From Coenobita brevimanus (taxonomy: Eukaryota > Arthropoda > Malacostraca > Decapoda > Coenobitidae), in contig CM064732.1 in NCBI GenBank assembly GCA_032717465.1, forward strand, positions 30,283,638 through 30,347,637: a DNA stretch of 64,000 bases. The letters run 5' to 3'. Shown piece after piece: positions 63,605 through 64,000 of this stretch (positions within the stretch are counted from its first letter, which is position 1; each line of letters begins with the position of its first letter). Below the pieces are notes generated by a model, which saw only the letters and a list, made by a program, of their open reading frames with translations, did no database searches and was not told where the DNA came from. The position numbers and the translations under genes are program-made.

Positions 63605-64000
63605 TGATAGAACTTCCCAGCTGGTTTTGTGCAGTCACTATTTTTCAAATATTTTATAGTTTTGTAGTGCTACTTCTCCAGTTAGGTGCTTGTTATGAGG
63701 GTCTAACATGAATCTGTAATCATGATTATGTCGGGATATTCAGTAGTTGCATAAGCAATTAATTCGTCTTGCTTTTACATAAAACTTTTCACGTTCATAG
63801 ACATTATTTTCATAGTACGACTGGATCTAGTAGGGCTGTGCAACACACTAACTTAATCCTGTATAATCACTAAATCTTCACTCAATGTGGCAACATTCCT
63901 ACTAGCTGCTGATAACCTGACAATCCCTCCATCCTCGCTAATCCCCAAATTAATTACCTGCACCTGAGGTGAGGTCAGATGCATCCAATTAATCTGGGGA
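63605..64000 (-). pseudogene. CR1-D endonuclease N-terminus, incomplete at window end
   Basis: On the minus strand near 63810-63700 the reading MKIMSMNVKSFM is followed by DELIAYATTEYPDIIMITDS. This matches the first strand (with the catalytic Asn position) and the TE..PDII.(I/V)TE region of CR1 endonucleases; Asp stands at the catalytic Glu. A stop follows the first strand. Upstream, LSAASRNVATLSEDLVIIQD may be the ORF1 end or leader. Confidence 0.55.

Larger units (their letters stand above)
59235..64000 (-). mobile_element. CR1-D element, ORF2 remnants, runs off window end
   Basis: On the minus strand the order is endonuclease N-terminus (about 63840-63610), a Tigger-like insertion, the endonuclease remainder, RT, RT C-terminus and 3' UTR (to about 59235). 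Two more insertions interrupt RT: an unidentified segment at about 60277-60735 and a T-run plus (GA)n at 59867-59921. Two shorter relatives lie at 28.98-29.18 and 31.14-31.75 kb. Stops are frequent. Confidence 0.75.

Overview
This is animal nuclear DNA made almost entirely of transposable elements and simple repeats. I found no host protein-coding gene, no intact tRNA gene and no intact rRNA gene that I would defend. The very high density of (TA)n, (GT/AC)n, (GA/CT)n and (TCTA)n arrays, the mix of RTE-, Jockey- and CR1-like LINEs, and several repeat motifs I associate with crabs, shrimps and lobsters suggest a decapod crustacean. That assignment is an inference; no single-copy gene confirms it.

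Layout. 1-3.2 kb: nested LINE remnants (RTE-like LINE-A copy 1 next to a Jockey-like fragment, then LINE-C copy 1). 3.5-5.8 kb: a tRNA-headed SINE and microsatellites. 5.8-12.4 kb: two inverted copies of a SINE-like repeat (family R) flank a young LTR retrotransposon. Its single 1258-codon ORF reads Gag, protease, integrase and then the first part of reverse transcriptase. This is the integrase-before-RT order of the Gmr1 group, and the rest of RT plus RNase H has been deleted. 12.4-15.1 kb: another SINE and a 36-bp minisatellite. 15.1-20.6 kb: arrays of a repeat family (Q) interrupted by a 3.1-kb decayed piggyBac element with TTAA on both sides. 20.6-28.2 kb: R copy 3, LINE-A copy 2, a GGATCC-rich element, a tRNA-headed SINE, and LINE-B copy 1 inserted into a Q repeat. 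29-31.8 kb: an unidentified decayed coding segment and CR1 fragments. 34-41 kb: LINE-B copy 2 in an A/C-rich repeat, then a long LINE-C copy. 41.4-47.6 kb: a kilobase-scale polypyrimidine tract holding LINE-A copy 3, which retains its 5' UTR. 47.7-54.1 kb: a CR1 fragment, a 5S-rRNA-headed SINE built from both ends of LINE-A, and a CR1 copy with an SGNH/PHD-type ORF1. 54.7-57.7 kb: LINE-A copy 4, the best preserved. 58.1-58.4 kb: a hAT-type miniature element. 59.2-64 kb: a CR1 element interrupted by a Tigger-like deletion derivative.

How the parts work together. Autonomous LINEs (A, B, C, CR1) supply endonuclease and reverse transcriptase. SINEs borrow that machinery, most visibly the 5S-headed SINE that carries the LINE-A 3' terminus. 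Deletion derivatives of an LTR element, piggyBac, hAT and Tigger families depend on enzymes made elsewhere. Nearly all LINE copies lie on the minus strand.
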